Shown piece after piece: positions 1 to 6,438 of a stretch of 38,587 bases of DNA. Source of the DNA: a virus; IMG/VR virus record IMGVR_UViG_3300035130_000107, positions 1 through 38,587 of that record; one strand, given 5' to 3'. The first letter of the stretch is position 1, and every line of letters starts with the position of its first letter. The notes under the pieces are model-generated. The model searched no databases and was not told the DNA's origin. It saw only the letters and a list, made by a program, of their open reading frames with translations. Made by a program: the position numbers and the translations under genes.

Positions 1-1
1 T

Positions 2-160
2 ACAATTGCTGTGTTTTGCCACCCCATAATTGGATTGTTAGCTTTGACTGTTTCTATAGGAATAGAAAAGGAACTTTATGATTGGGATAAAGGACAATAT
101 TTCGACTTCGGGGATTTGCTTGCGGATGTTTTAGGAATTGGATTAGGAATTTTGAACTGA
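2..160 (+). CDS. 3' end of a small membrane protein, DUF2279/lysis-cassette-like
   Basis: Only the last 52 codons are present; the start lies before the window. The visible part has a hydrophobic stretch (IAVFCHPIIGLLALTVSIGI), then a KELYD segment and a D-LLADVLGIGLG ending. That layout resembles small YfiM/DUF2279-type membrane proteins often found beside holins in phage genomes. The stop at 158-160 is one base before the next start, so it belongs to the same operon as the two membrane proteins downstream. Function is inferred only from the motif and neighbours. Confidence 0.5.
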   Translation, partial: TIAVFCHPIIGLLALTVSIGIEKELYDWDKGQYFDFGDLLADVLGIGLGILN

Positions 161-161
161 T

Positions 162-425
162 ATGGCTAAAACTAACGATATATTAAACGAACTAAAACAT
201 CTAAGAAACGTACAAGGTAAATTGTTCGATGAAATAAAAGACGTTAGAAAAGAGGTAAATAAAAACCATCTTGAAGTAACAAAGACAATAGGCAGGATTG
301 AAACGAAGGTCGAAGTGCATAAGGTTAAATCTGGGTTTATCGGGGTTATTGGTGGAGCTATCCCAACCGCTCTTGCCTTAGCTTTTTTGTTGTTCAAACA
401 ATGGCTTATTGGAGGAGGTAAATAA
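162..425 (+). CDS. XhlA-like coiled-coil membrane protein (holin-associated)
   Basis: 87 residues. Residues 1-52 are charged and heptad-like (ILNELKHLRNVQGKLFDEI), predicting a coiled coil. Residues about 58-80 form one membrane helix (FIGVIGGAIPTALALAFLLF). This is the layout of XhlA-type haemolysin/holin accessory proteins, which sit in the cytoplasmic membrane and help release endolysin. The gene follows a partial membrane protein and overlaps the start of a second small membrane protein (stop TAA and start ATG share bases at 423-427), consistent with a lysis cassette. No endolysin is visible in the window. The family match is by architecture only. Confidence 0.55.
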   Translation: MAKTNDILNELKHLRNVQGKLFDEIKDVRKEVNKNHLEVTKTIGRIETKVEVHKVKSGFIGVIGGAIPTALALAFLLFKQWLIGGGK

Positions 426-637
426 TGGATGCTTTAAAAAATATATCAGAAGTATTAACGAAACATAAAAGAAAATTTATCACCACTTTAGTCGGTATGG
501 GATTAGTTTTTATCCTTGCTTTAAAGGGTATTGTTCCCGGTGAAACAGCTTCTGCTGACATTAAAGTAATCGCACTTGGTTTTATTCTGCTCGAAATAGC
601 AGGGAGAACTAAACTCTTGTCGAATGGGAAAAATTAA
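425..637 (+). CDS. Putative two-helix holin-like membrane protein
   Basis: 70 residues with a basic N-terminus (KHKRKF), a first membrane helix at about 18-37 (FITTLVGMGLVFILALKGIV) and a second at about 45-60 (IKVIALGFILLEIAG), ending in a short basic tail. Size, two helices and a position right after an XhlA-like gene fit a class II holin that would make lesions in the cytoplasmic membrane. The start ATG follows GGAGGTAAATA. It is the last gene before an AT-rich gap holding a promoter, so it probably ends the late transcript. Confidence 0.5.
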   Translation: MDALKNISEVLTKHKRKFITTLVGMGLVFILALKGIVPGETASADIKVIALGFILLEIAGRTKLLSNGKN

Positions 638-651
638 AAATCATTAAGGGG

Positions 652-679
652 TTGACTTTTTACTATTTTTGATTAAATT
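652..679 (+). promoter_or_regulatory. Sigma70-like promoter with start codon at +1
   Basis: TTGACT at 652-657, 16-base spacer, TAAATT at 674-679. The predicted transcription start falls at about 686, exactly on the GTG start of the phosphoesterase gene, and no Shine-Dalgarno is seen there. The extended -35 (GGGGTTGACTTTTT) recurs in other promoters of the window, and the 34-base distance from the first base of the -35 to the start codon is conserved in most of them. Confidence 0.7.
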
Positions 680-685
680 AATATT

Positions 686-1561
686 GTGAAGGTAACTTAT
701 ATTAAGTTAGATAAACCTAAACAAATATTTTACGCAGCTTCCGATGTTCATTTCGGAATTAAAAATTGTGATATAGATTCATTTAAAAAAGAACTTCAAG
801 AGGCAAAAGAACGTAATGCCCGTATAATCCTGAACGGTGATATTTTTGATGCTATTTTTCCACGTGGGGATAAGCGATGGAACCCTTCTTTATTGATAGA
901 TGAGTTGGCTAATCAGGATGATGCACCGTTAGTTGCTGCTGAAATGATGGCTGATATTTTAGAACCTTATGCAGAATTGATTGATATTATAGGAATGGGA
1001 AATCACGAATATGCGGTTTATAAATACGGACAAACAAATATGACAAAACTATTATTTATGATGTTAAATGCAAAATTAAATGGAAAACACAAAGTTGCCT
1101 ATGGTGGATATACGGGGTATTTAGGATATAGATTTAGCGATGGAAATCATAAGAAGATTCTAAAAATACTATATCATCATGGATCGGGTGGCAGTTCTCC
1201 GGTTACGAAAGGGATGATTGATATAAATAGAAAAGAGACTAACTGGGATTATGATATTTTCCTATTCGGGCATAAGCATAATAAATTCGTAACAGCGAAT
1301 GGCAGAATGCAGCCTGTATTCAGGAAAGATGGTACAGGGTATATTTACTGGACTGACAACAAATCAATTCAAACAGGTTCTTTTTACCGTAATTATTCAG
1401 CCGGTGAAGCAGAGGGAACTAAAATCCCACCTTACGAAGAAGTAAAAGAACACGCACCTAAACCGATAGGGGGTGTTTTTTTCACGGTTCAATTAGAACA
1501 AGAATGGATTAAAGCATTTCAAACTCAAACAGTAGTATTTAAAATAAGAGCGGAAATATAA
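686..1561 (+). CDS. Calcineurin-like metallophosphoesterase
   Basis: 291 residues with the full metal-binding set of the calcineurin-like superfamily: D20-x-H22 (DVHFG), G51-D52 (NGDIFD), G105-N-H-E108, H164-H165 and G195-H-K-H198. These ligate a dinuclear metal centre, so a phosphoesterase or nuclease (possibly 3'-5' exonuclease-like) activity is expected; the substrate is unknown. The GTG at 686 is chosen because it coincides with the predicted +1 of the upstream promoter; there is no ribosome binding site, so translation is probably leaderless. The gene ends on the ATA-ATG junction with the DUF1599 gene, making a coupled pair. Cytosolic, no signal peptide. Confidence 0.85.
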   Translation: MKVTYIKLDKPKQIFYAASDVHFGIKNCDIDSFKKELQEAKERNARIILNGDIFDAIFPRGDKRWNPSLLIDELANQDDAPLVAAEMMADILEPYAELIDIIGMGNHEYAVYKYGQTNMTKLLFMMLNAKLNGKHKVAYGGYTGYLGYRFSDGNHKKILKILYHHGSGGSSPVTKGMIDINRKETNWDYDIFLFGHKHNKFVTANGRMQPVFRKDGTGYIYWTDNKSIQTGSFYRNYSAGEAEGTKIPPYEEVKEHAPKPIGGVFFTVQLEQEWIKAFQTQTVVFKIRAEI

Positions 1562-1884
1562 TGGATTTAATTGATTTAGAAACCTTGCATAATATTATAT
1601 CTAAAAAATCAAAGAAAACTATTCGTGACAAGAATAATGATTATTCAAAAGAAGAAGATGCACTTGATAATTTCAAAAAACAATCAATTATTTGTGAGGC
1701 ATTAGGATTAGATAATTCCCCGAAGGCACAAGCAATGAGATTATTAATACTAAAAATCATACGTATTACAAACCTCTGGAATAAGCCGAATGTGAATTTT
1801 GAATCGATAATCGATAGCCATATTGATTTAAACAATTATTCAATACTTGCGGAGGCTTGTCGGCAAGATGAAATGGCTACGTAA
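1561..1884 (+). CDS. DUF1599 / nucleotide-modification-associated domain protein
   Basis: 107 residues. It shows the typical DUF1599 (Nmad1) pattern: DYS..ED.LDNF near residues 27-38, a GLDNSPKAQAMRLLILKI..ITNL segment near 50-72, and a C-terminal ESIIDSHIDLNNYSIL helix. The family occurs in phages and was proposed to be linked to modified DNA bases; its biochemistry is not settled. It starts on the base after the phosphoesterase stop, so the two proteins are probably made together. Base modification in this phage is an inference from family context only. Confidence 0.75.
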   Translation: MDLIDLETLHNIISKKSKKTIRDKNNDYSKEEDALDNFKKQSIICEALGLDNSPKAQAMRLLILKIIRITNLWNKPNVNFESIIDSHIDLNNYSILAEACRQDEMAT

Positions 1885-2443
1885 GTTACCTGACATTATC
1901 GCGATTTTCTTAAGTTGTCTGTCAATTGCTGGGCTATATTTAGCATTTAGATGGGTCAATAGTCAACTGGATGACACTATACCGAACATGGATTATCAAA
2001 CAATTTTCCTTAAAGATACTTTTGATATTAAAGAACCTGACATAAAAATAAAATGGCTTGAACATATCAGGGAAGTTGAAGCCAAACCTGAAACCGTTAA
2101 AGTTGTCAGATATGTTTATAATACCCCTGATATATTAGTCAACTTTATAAAAGCGGATGGTAATAAAATAAGGATACGCACACAAGAAAACAATTCACCT
2201 TTCGGTCAGGAATTGGTTTATCCTTATTATAAATATTTTCAATTTGTCCCCCCGGAGAATATGACTTATTATCGGGATTTTTGGGATTGGGAAAAGCTTT
2301 TTATTTCCGTTACATGTTATCGAGAGCAACAAACAGAAATAAAACTGGGGTCATCATTACAGTTTAACCCCTGGGCTTTAAGAATCGAACCGTTTATCAG
2401 TAATAAAAGGACAGGAATAGAAATAAGAAAACAACTCTGGTAG
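1868..2443 (+). CDS. Single-pass membrane protein of unknown function
   Basis: About 191 residues from the ATG at 1868; GGAGG lies at 1851-1855. A TTG at 1847 in the same frame is possible but would sit on the ribosome site. Residues 1-32 contain a basic start (MKWLRKLP) and a membrane helix (IIAIFLSCLSIAGLYLAFRWV); the rest is soluble and probably extracytoplasmic. No family recognised. It overlaps the DUF1599 gene by 17 bases and is followed by a hairpin starting at its stop codon, closing the operon that begins at 652. Confidence 0.7.
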   Translation: MKWLRKLPDIIAIFLSCLSIAGLYLAFRWVNSQLDDTIPNMDYQTIFLKDTFDIKEPDIKIKWLEHIREVEAKPETVKVVRYVYNTPDILVNFIKADGNKIRIRTQENNSPFGQELVYPYYKYFQFVPPENMTYYRDFWDWEKLFISVTCYREQQTEIKLGSSLQFNPWALRIEPFISNKRTGIEIRKQLW

Positions 2444-2459
2444 TAAGAAATTCTCTTAC
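2443..2459 (+). terminator. Hairpin at end of the plus-strand operon
   Basis: GTAAGA (2443-2448) pairs with TCTTAC (2454-2459) around AATTC, starting on the last base of the stop codon. A second small hairpin, TTATCA/TGATAA, follows at 2472-2487. No strong T-run follows either, so termination strength is uncertain. Confidence 0.4.
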
Positions 2460-2492
2460 GTTCAGTCTATATTATCAAAAATGATAAGAAAT

Positions 2493-2521
2493 AAAAAAGC
2501 CCCACCAAAAATGATGGGGCT
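2493..2521 (-). terminator. Rho-independent terminator of the minus-strand operon
   Basis: On the minus strand AGCCCCA (complement of 2515-2521) pairs with TGGGGCT (complement of 2498-2504) and is followed directly by TTTTTT (complement of 2493-2498), a textbook intrinsic terminator. A further hairpin AAGGTTAA/TTAACCTT at 2523-2543 overlaps the stop of the lipoprotein gene just upstream. It ends the minus-strand transcription unit and faces the plus-strand operon that ends at 2443. Confidence 0.85.
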
Positions 2522-2541
2522 AAAGGTTAAGAGATTTAACC

Positions 2542-2922
2542 TTAGAAATTTAATTTGTTAATTATACACTCAATTTTCATTACAGGGGAGAAAGAGATAT
2601 CACTATAAAGACCAATTGGATGTGTATATGTAAATTGTCTTGTCTGTTCTTTTCTTATTTCATAATCGTATCTTTTTGTCGCTGACCCTTTTCCGGTTTC
2701 GCTTTCAATTGTAAAATGTATTTCATAGTTATAGATATCAACATTACCAGTGTTTTCGATTTCATAAACAATTCTAACATCGCCATACAGTTCTAATTCT
2801 TTATTATATTCTTGGTCCCAACTTAATATTGTTGCTTCTGCTAAAAGTATATCAGGTTCAACTACCGAATTATCACAACCAATGAAACATATAATTAATA
2901 TTAAAATTATAAACCACTTCAT
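2542..2922 (-). CDS. Small lipoprotein
   Basis: 126 residues. The N-terminus MKWFIILILIICFIGC is a type II signal peptide with Cys16 as the lipidated residue. The mature part is a beta-rich domain (VRIVYEIENTGNVDIYNYEIHF) resembling FxLYD/immunoglobulin-like extracytoplasmic modules. It would be anchored in the host envelope; phage lipoproteins of this type often alter superinfection, but nothing in the sequence shows that. The start follows GGAGG and overlaps the upstream gene by four bases. Last gene of the minus operon, just before the terminator at 2493-2521. Confidence 0.75.
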   Translation of the reverse strand: MKWFIILILIICFIGCDNSVVEPDILLAEATILSWDQEYNKELELYGDVRIVYEIENTGNVDIYNYEIHFTIESETGKGSATKRYDYEIRKEQTRQFTYTHPIGLYSDISFSPVMKIECIINKLNF

Positions 2923-3140
2923 ATTTTCCTCCTTAGATTTTTATCTGTTTGTTTTTCAATATAATCAAAGGCTTCCGGCTGAGTGAAAAATCTTTTGGCT
3001 GCACTTTGTGGTTCAAATCTACGCCTGACTTCCCATGCTCCGACAATCAATCTTTCTATCCCGTGGTCGTTCTTCCTCACATACAATCTTGTCAAAAGCC
3101 AATTTCCTATTTGATTTGATTTTCTGTCTATTATTTCCAT
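2919..3140 (-). CDS. Small protein, paralogue of the 11046-11237 gene
   Basis: 73 residues from the ATG at 3140, which follows GGAGGAAAAG; an in-frame TTG at 3152 lies inside that ribosome site and is rejected. The protein aligns over almost its whole length with the 63-residue product at 11046-11237: both start with a charged segment and share GN-x2-x-T-x-L, a ND-x-G-x-ERL block, a W-x-VR-x-x-F-x-PQ block, A-K-x-FF-x-Q and DY near the end. Function unknown. The two paralogues occupy the first and nearly the last positions of the minus-strand region. Confidence 0.75.
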   Translation of the reverse strand: MEIIDRKSNQIGNWLLTRLYVRKNDHGIERLIVGAWEVRRRFEPQSAAKRFFTQPEAFDYIEKQTDKNLRRKI

Positions 3141-3219
3141 CTTTTCCTCCAAGATTTGTTACAAATTTAACATTATATCCGGCATAATATACTGTTACTA
3201 CTGACATTCTGCTAAACAT
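3019..3219 (-). CDS. Possible small ORF overlapping the 2919-3140 gene
   Basis: 66 codons in another frame. The start ATG at 3219 has an excellent AAGGAGGAAAA ribosome site, but the last 40 codons lie on top of the well supported gene at 2919-3140. It could be a genuine overlapping gene or a leader whose translation opens the downstream ribosome site. The product has no recognisable domain. Confidence 0.35.
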   Translation of the reverse strand: MFSRMSVVTVYYAGYNVKFVTNLGGKDGNNRQKIKSNRKLAFDKIVCEEERPRDRKIDCRSMGSQA

Positions 3220-3413
3220 TTTTCCTCCTTATAGGTTTAACGCTTTAACTTTTATTTTTTAATTAATCATTAATTTTTCAAAGAGCTACTTATTATAAGT
3301 ACAAGAATAATTCCACTTTTTCCGTAATCTTTGCAAACCATTGCAAATAAAGAAAAGATTTTTATTTATGACATTTGTGTCAGTCAGTAATTATGGATTT
3401 AGCATAAATATAT

Positions 3414-3441
3414 TTGACATCTAAAACTATTACAATATAAA
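3414..3441 (+). promoter_or_regulatory. Consensus-like promoter facing away from the flanking genes
   Basis: TTGACA at 3414-3419, 16-base spacer, TATAAA at 3436-3441 on the plus strand. There is no plus-strand gene downstream: transcription from about 3448 would run antisense into the minus operon or make a short RNA up to the hairpin at 3552-3570. Unlike the other promoters here it has no start codon at +1. Confidence 0.5.
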
Positions 3442-3551
3442 GACTTTAAGCGATATAACCCATAGAGGATATAAAAACGACAAGTTTAATTTACTATTTT
3501 TATAATATAATATTGTATGGTTATAATTGTATATTATAATGCACCTCCTTC

Positions 3552-3570
3552 GGGGAGCTTATCGCTCCCC
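3552..3570. terminator. GC-rich hairpin after the 3594-4055 gene
   Basis: GGGGAGC (3552-3558) and GCTCCCC (3564-3570) with a five-base loop. Located 24 bases beyond the stop of the minus-strand gene at 3594, so it may end or process the main minus transcript. No T-run follows on either strand, so it is not a classical intrinsic terminator. Confidence 0.45.
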
Positions 3571-3593
3571 CTGTTTGAAATTTATGCGCTATC

Positions 3594-4055
3594 TTATTTT
3601 CGATCTTCCCACGTCTCTTTTGGGTTCAAGTATCCCTCCTTCACGCACCACAGGGCAAGTTCGGCTGCGGCTTCTTGAGGTTTGGTTCGGATTGCTATAC
3701 TAATTAACGAACAATTACAAGCACCTGAACATTCACCATCATCAGTAGGACACCCCTTTAAAAGAAAACCAACACTCAAATATCCAATTTCTTTTGGGAA
3801 TAATACCAAAGTATATTGTAACCCATTCGTATTTATTTCCCTCGGCAAAATCTCCCACAGCTCGTTGAAAAACCAGGCTCTAACATACCCTGACTTATCC
3901 ATACAATTATAAGTTTCAGCCTCTTTTTTAGATAATAATAACCAACCTTGCAGTAAATCCGCACACCAATATGCAATCCCGTTTTCCTGCGGAAAGCCAG
4001 CCTCCTTCAACTTCCTCGATGTTTCCAGGGTGGTACAAATATCCTGTAAACTCAT
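3594..4055 (-). CDS. Conserved phage protein of unknown function (SRKLKEAGF family)
   Basis: 153 residues from ATG 4055, preceded by AAGGGGGA; an ATG one codon upstream is too close to the ribosome site. It has the LETSRKLKEAGFPQENGIAYW start, a central ELWEILPREI helix, and an EAAAELALWCVKEGYL ending, a pattern common in small phage and prophage proteins whose role is unknown. A Cys-rich turn (CPTDDGECSGACNC) near residues 103-116 could bind metal. It is the last gene of the long minus operon before the regulatory island. Confidence 0.7.
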   Translation of the reverse strand: MSLQDICTTLETSRKLKEAGFPQENGIAYWCADLLQGWLLLSKKEAETYNCMDKSGYVRAWFFNELWEILPREINTNGLQYTLVLFPKEIGYLSVGFLLKGCPTDDGECSGACNCSLISIAIRTKPQEAAAELALWCVKEGYLNPKETWEDRK

Positions 4056-4065
4056 CATTCCCCCT

Positions 4066-4284
4066 TTAGTATCTTTTTATCTCTTCCCATGTTTCTATCT
4101 CTATCCCGTTACCAGATATTTTCATAGTTCTTATCTCTCCCTTATATTTATTAAACCCGTACTTGCTTTTTATTCTTAGGTTAGCATGTTTACGCCTATG
4201 CTTTTTTGGTAGAAGGGGGTTCACTCCACGGGTAAACCAATATTTCTTATTGTTCTCAAACTCATGTATCTTCTTCTTACTCAT
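4066..4284 (-). CDS. Small basic protein, unknown
   Basis: 72 residues, rich in Lys and Arg (KKHRRKHANLRIKSKYG), with no recognised domain. The start ATG at 4284 shares the ATGA overlap with the stop of the upstream gene and follows AAGGAAG, so translation is coupled. The charge suggests nucleic-acid or ribosome contact, but that is a guess. Confidence 0.6.
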   Translation of the reverse strand: MSKKKIHEFENNKKYWFTRGVNPLLPKKHRRKHANLRIKSKYGFNKYKGEIRTMKISGNGIEIETWEEIKRY

Positions 4285-4883
4285 AAGTCTTCCTTGAGCT
4301 CCTTGATTTTATCAAATATTTCATCCTTACATTGATTAGTACAATAAGGCTCATAAGGGCGTATTAATTTTTTCAACCATTTCTCCAACTTCTCGACCGG
4401 GAAGTGCTTTTTTGTGTAACCTTTGTTGTAGGCTTTTTCTATACCGAGTTCTATTGCAACCTGAATCGAAGCCCATTGTTCTTGCGAAATTTTGAAAGAA
4501 CTCAACCGTTTATAAATTTCTTTTTTTACATTATTACTCAACTCCTCCAATTCCTTCTCCCGTTCAGTCATCTTCTTGCCTCTCTTTTTTTTGGTTTTAT
4601 ATCCATAAATTCCAATTGTATAAGTAGTATCATTATGGCAACTAAATCCAGCATCCCCACTTTGCCAAACAGTATCTATGTTGGCTTCTATAAAATCAAA
4701 TTCTTTTGGTATTTTATGTTTTTTTAACCACTTTGAAAAGGTGTTTTCTCTTGTATAAAAAGCCCCAATTCTTTTACGTGTTCTACTTTTATATCCTAAT
4801 TTGCAAATATCTTCATATTCTAAATTTGTTTCTATTAACCCTTTATCTGTATTTTTATAGAAACAACATATCTTCTCATCCAT
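4281..4883 (-). CDS. Hypothetical protein, 200 residues
   Basis: Starts at ATG 4883 after GAGGAGGAGAAGG; an in-frame TTG at 4898 lies within the ribosome site of this gene and is rejected. The N-terminal half (about 1-100) contains several Cys residues and a WQSGDAGFSCHND segment and ends in a lysine-rich linker (KTKKKRGKK). The C-terminal half is helical and charged (MTEREKELEELSNNVKKEIY) and ends in a CTNQCKDEI motif. No family recognised. It overlaps both neighbours by a few bases. Confidence 0.6.
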   Translation of the reverse strand: MDEKICCFYKNTDKGLIETNLEYEDICKLGYKSRTRKRIGAFYTRENTFSKWLKKHKIPKEFDFIEANIDTVWQSGDAGFSCHNDTTYTIGIYGYKTKKKRGKKMTEREKELEELSNNVKKEIYKRLSSFKISQEQWASIQVAIELGIEKAYNKGYTKKHFPVEKLEKWLKKLIRPYEPYCTNQCKDEIFDKIKELKEDL

Positions 4884-5055
4884 CCTTCTCCTCCTCAATC
4901 ACACGGATTGGTTTGTGGCAAGCTGGGCAAATCCCTTCAGGTTTCGTAGTCCCTTTATCTAACACATAGCCACAAGTCCCAACATAACAAGGTTTCAATA
5001 TACCGTTTTCAACTTTATATGCAGCACTTCGCCACTCACACACTTTCTTGCTCAT
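4876..5055 (-). CDS. Zinc-ribbon-like mini-protein
   Basis: 59 residues, found by reading the minus strand between two listed genes. It begins MSKKVCEWRSAAY and has two cysteine knuckles, CYVGTCGY at about 28-35 and CPACHKP at about 47-53, a pattern fitting a zinc ribbon. The ATG at 5055 overlaps the upstream stop as ATGA, and its own stop overlaps the next start by 8 bases. Its 3' end contains the ribosome site of the following gene. Probably a DNA, RNA or protein adaptor; no specific role visible. Confidence 0.7.
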   Translation of the reverse strand: MSKKVCEWRSAAYKVENGILKPCYVGTCGYVLDKGTTKPEGICPACHKPIRVIEEEKDG

Positions 5056-5285
5056 AGTTTCTCCAGCTTGGAGAGTATTGCGTTAATCGCATCTGCATAA
5101 CCCATATTATAAGTATCAACCTCGTATACTTTGTCTATCGCTTTTTTTGTTTCCTCCAGCCACTCCCTCAACTCCCCCACATCACGGAATCCGGCGTCAA
5201 TTAAAGCGTGCGATATGCGAGTAGGGCTACCATTGCATTCTTGTGCTATTTTGAATATTTTTAATCTCTGACTATCCATGCTCAT
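5052..5285 (-). CDS. Small helical protein, HTH-like
   Basis: 77 residues, predicted mostly helical. The part GSPTRISHALIDAGFRDVGELREWL resembles a helix-turn-helix or UBA-like fold and is followed by a long charged helix. The start overlaps the end of the upstream gene by 14 bases. No family identified. Confidence 0.6.
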   Translation of the reverse strand: MSMDSQRLKIFKIAQECNGSPTRISHALIDAGFRDVGELREWLEETKKAIDKVYEVDTYNMGYADAINAILSKLEKL

Positions 5286-5583
5286 TTTTGGTCTCCTTTG
5301 GATAAACTCGGCAAAAAGCTTTTCCTATATATTCTATCCGTTTTATCCCTCCACCATAATCTTGCAATTCCTTTAGACATTCTCCTAAATCATTTGTAAA
5401 TACCATAAGATACCCTTCGGATTCATATCTGGTATCCTTAACTAATGACATATATACACTATCACCATTTTCTTTTTCTTTTGCGACTGTATCAAACATA
5501 TAATTAGTATGTTCATTAAACCAGATTTTATATACTTTCTTTTCACCTAAAAAACATGCTGGAAATTCTAAATGTTCACTCAC
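5272..5583 (-). CDS. Hypothetical protein, 103 residues
   Basis: A GTG start at 5583 follows AAGGAGGAGAT; the ATG overlapping it runs straight into a stop and is rejected. No recognised domain; the protein is soluble, with aromatic-rich strands (YKIWFNEHTNYMFDTV). It follows a closed-stem RNA element (5599-5659) whose 3' end is just upstream of the ribosome site, so its translation may be influenced by that structure. Confidence 0.6.
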   Translation of the reverse strand: MSEHLEFPACFLGEKKVYKIWFNEHTNYMFDTVAKEKENGDSVYMSLVKDTRYESEGYLMVFTNDLGECLKELQDYGGGIKRIEYIGKAFCRVYPKETKNEHG

Positions 5584-5598
5584 ATCTCCTCCTTTTTA

Positions 5599-5659
5599 CG
5601 GGGACTGGCTGCGGAATTTGATAGGGTTATCTCTTGCCTAATCATCATACCAGCCCCCG
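5599..5659 (-). ncRNA. Closed-stem RNA element upstream of the 5272-5583 gene
   Basis: On the minus strand CGGGG plus CTGG (complement of 5599-5608, with one bulge) pairs with CCAG plus CCCCG (complement of 5650-5659), enclosing about 40 bases. The element is clearly GC-richer than its surroundings and fills most of the 89-base gap between two genes. Its stem ends about five bases before an AGGAGGAG ribosome site. It could be an intercistronic regulatory or processing structure. Confidence 0.45.
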
Positions 5660-5672
5660 ATTGGTTATAGTG

Positions 5673-6188
5673 TTAATTGTAAAAGTTGAATGAGGCAATA
5701 GCCCACCATAATGCGACAATAACAAATAAAAGCCAAGCAATACCACATAAAACACTAAGAAGAAAAATTCTATCTTCTCTTAGTTTTGCTGATTTAAACA
5801 ATTTTGAAATCCTATCTAATTGATGGTCTATTTCTTGCCCCGTTAACTGTTCCATCCCTTGTTGATACGCCATCTCGGAAGGGGATATTTTAGCAATATC
5901 TTTAAATCTTTTTATCAACCCTTTTAGAATTTGTTTTTGTCTATTTAATTCCATATCTTTACGCATAAAAATATAAGCAGGGTTATGTTCAATAACAGAA
6001 ATACACTCAAGATATTCTCCCAAATATCCTGCTTTTACTTCTGGTAACGAAGCATCATCCGCTAATTTGAGAGCATATTCATAATTCTTAGGGTATACCC
6101 AAAAATGCCATATTACTATAGGAGCACTTAATATCAAACAAACTACTAATACTATACTGTTTACGATTATATACTTTTTTGCCCTCAT
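5673..6188 (-). CDS. Two-helix membrane protein with internal coiled domain
   Basis: 171 residues. Membrane helix at 7-30 (IIVNSIVLVVCLILSAPIVIW) and another at about 141-164 (FLLSVLCGIAWLLFVIVALWW), with a charged helical region between them. Start ATG 6188 follows AAGGAGGAGAT. Function unknown; it would sit in the host inner membrane with the central part on one side. Its ribosome site lies just after the structured RNA at 6210-6280. Confidence 0.65.
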   Translation of the reverse strand: MRAKKYIIVNSIVLVVCLILSAPIVIWHFWVYPKNYEYALKLADDASLPEVKAGYLGEYLECISVIEHNPAYIFMRKDMELNRQKQILKGLIKRFKDIAKISPSEMAYQQGMEQLTGQEIDHQLDRISKLFKSAKLREDRIFLLSVLCGIAWLLFVIVALWWAIASFNFYN

Positions 6189-6209
6189 ATCTCCTCCTTA
6201 AAGGTTTGT

Positions 6210-6280
6210 GCGGAAAGGACTGCTTACGCATCTTGATACGCAAGTGTTCAGGGGCATACCCCTGTGGACTGCCTTCCCGC
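6210..6280 (-). ncRNA. Three-way-junction RNA element
   Basis: On the minus strand GCGGGAAGG (6280-6272) pairs with CCTTTCCGC (6218-6210), a nine-pair closing stem with one wobble. Inside are hairpin CAGGGG-TATG-CCCCTG (6264-6249) and hairpin CTTGCGTA-TCAAGA-TGCGTAAG (6244-6223). The junction strands contain two copies of GCAGTCC. The 3' side continues ACAAA and then the ribosome site of the next gene. At 71 bases with an acceptor-like stem it is tRNA-sized but has no T-arm. No family recognised. Confidence 0.6.
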
Positions 6281-6288
6281 AAGTTTGT

Positions 6289-6432
6289 GGTGCGAAATCC
6301 AGTTTAATATGATTGAGTGTATTTAACGTCCTCTTCTGGACTGGCGGGTTGAATCGGCAGGCAATAGCCGAGAGTGCGTCTCTACTGGAACCTACTCGCC
6401 CCCAAATCATATTCCTTCCTCTATCTCGCACC
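6289..6432 (-). ncRNA. 144-base closed-stem RNA element
   Basis: On the minus strand GGTGCGA (6432-6426) pairs with TCGCACC (6295-6289). A second long-range stem is AATATGATT (6413-6405) with AATCATATT (6314-6306). Internal hairpins are TCGGC/GCCGA (6371-6354) and GTCC/GGAC (6341-6328). The 3' end reads ACCACAAA. It stands in tandem with the 6210-6280 element, eight bases apart, in a 250-base gap without a convincing gene. An ORF across it on the minus strand is judged spurious because the stems explain the sequence better. Confidence 0.55.
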
Positions 6433-6438
6433 ATTAAA

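Larger units (their letters stand above)
3220..3593. promoter_or_regulatory. Regulatory island inside the minus-strand region
   Basis: About 370 bases without a convincing gene, very AT-rich. It contains a 15-base perfect palindrome (3287-3301, TACTTATTATAAGTA), an 18-base inverted repeat TTTGCAA-ACCA-TTGCAAA (3330-3347), a plus-strand promoter (3414-3441), a 10-base inverted repeat TTATAATATA/TATATTATAA (3500-3509/3530-3539) and a GC hairpin (3552-3570). The symmetric sites look like repressor operators. The island separates the main minus operon (11262-3594) from the last few minus genes (3219-2542). Confidence 0.6.

Noticed and set aside
1847-1867. TTG start for the membrane protein at 1868
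   Set aside because: The extension would lie on the GGAGG ribosome site; the ATG at 1868 gives a normal membrane-helix N-terminus.
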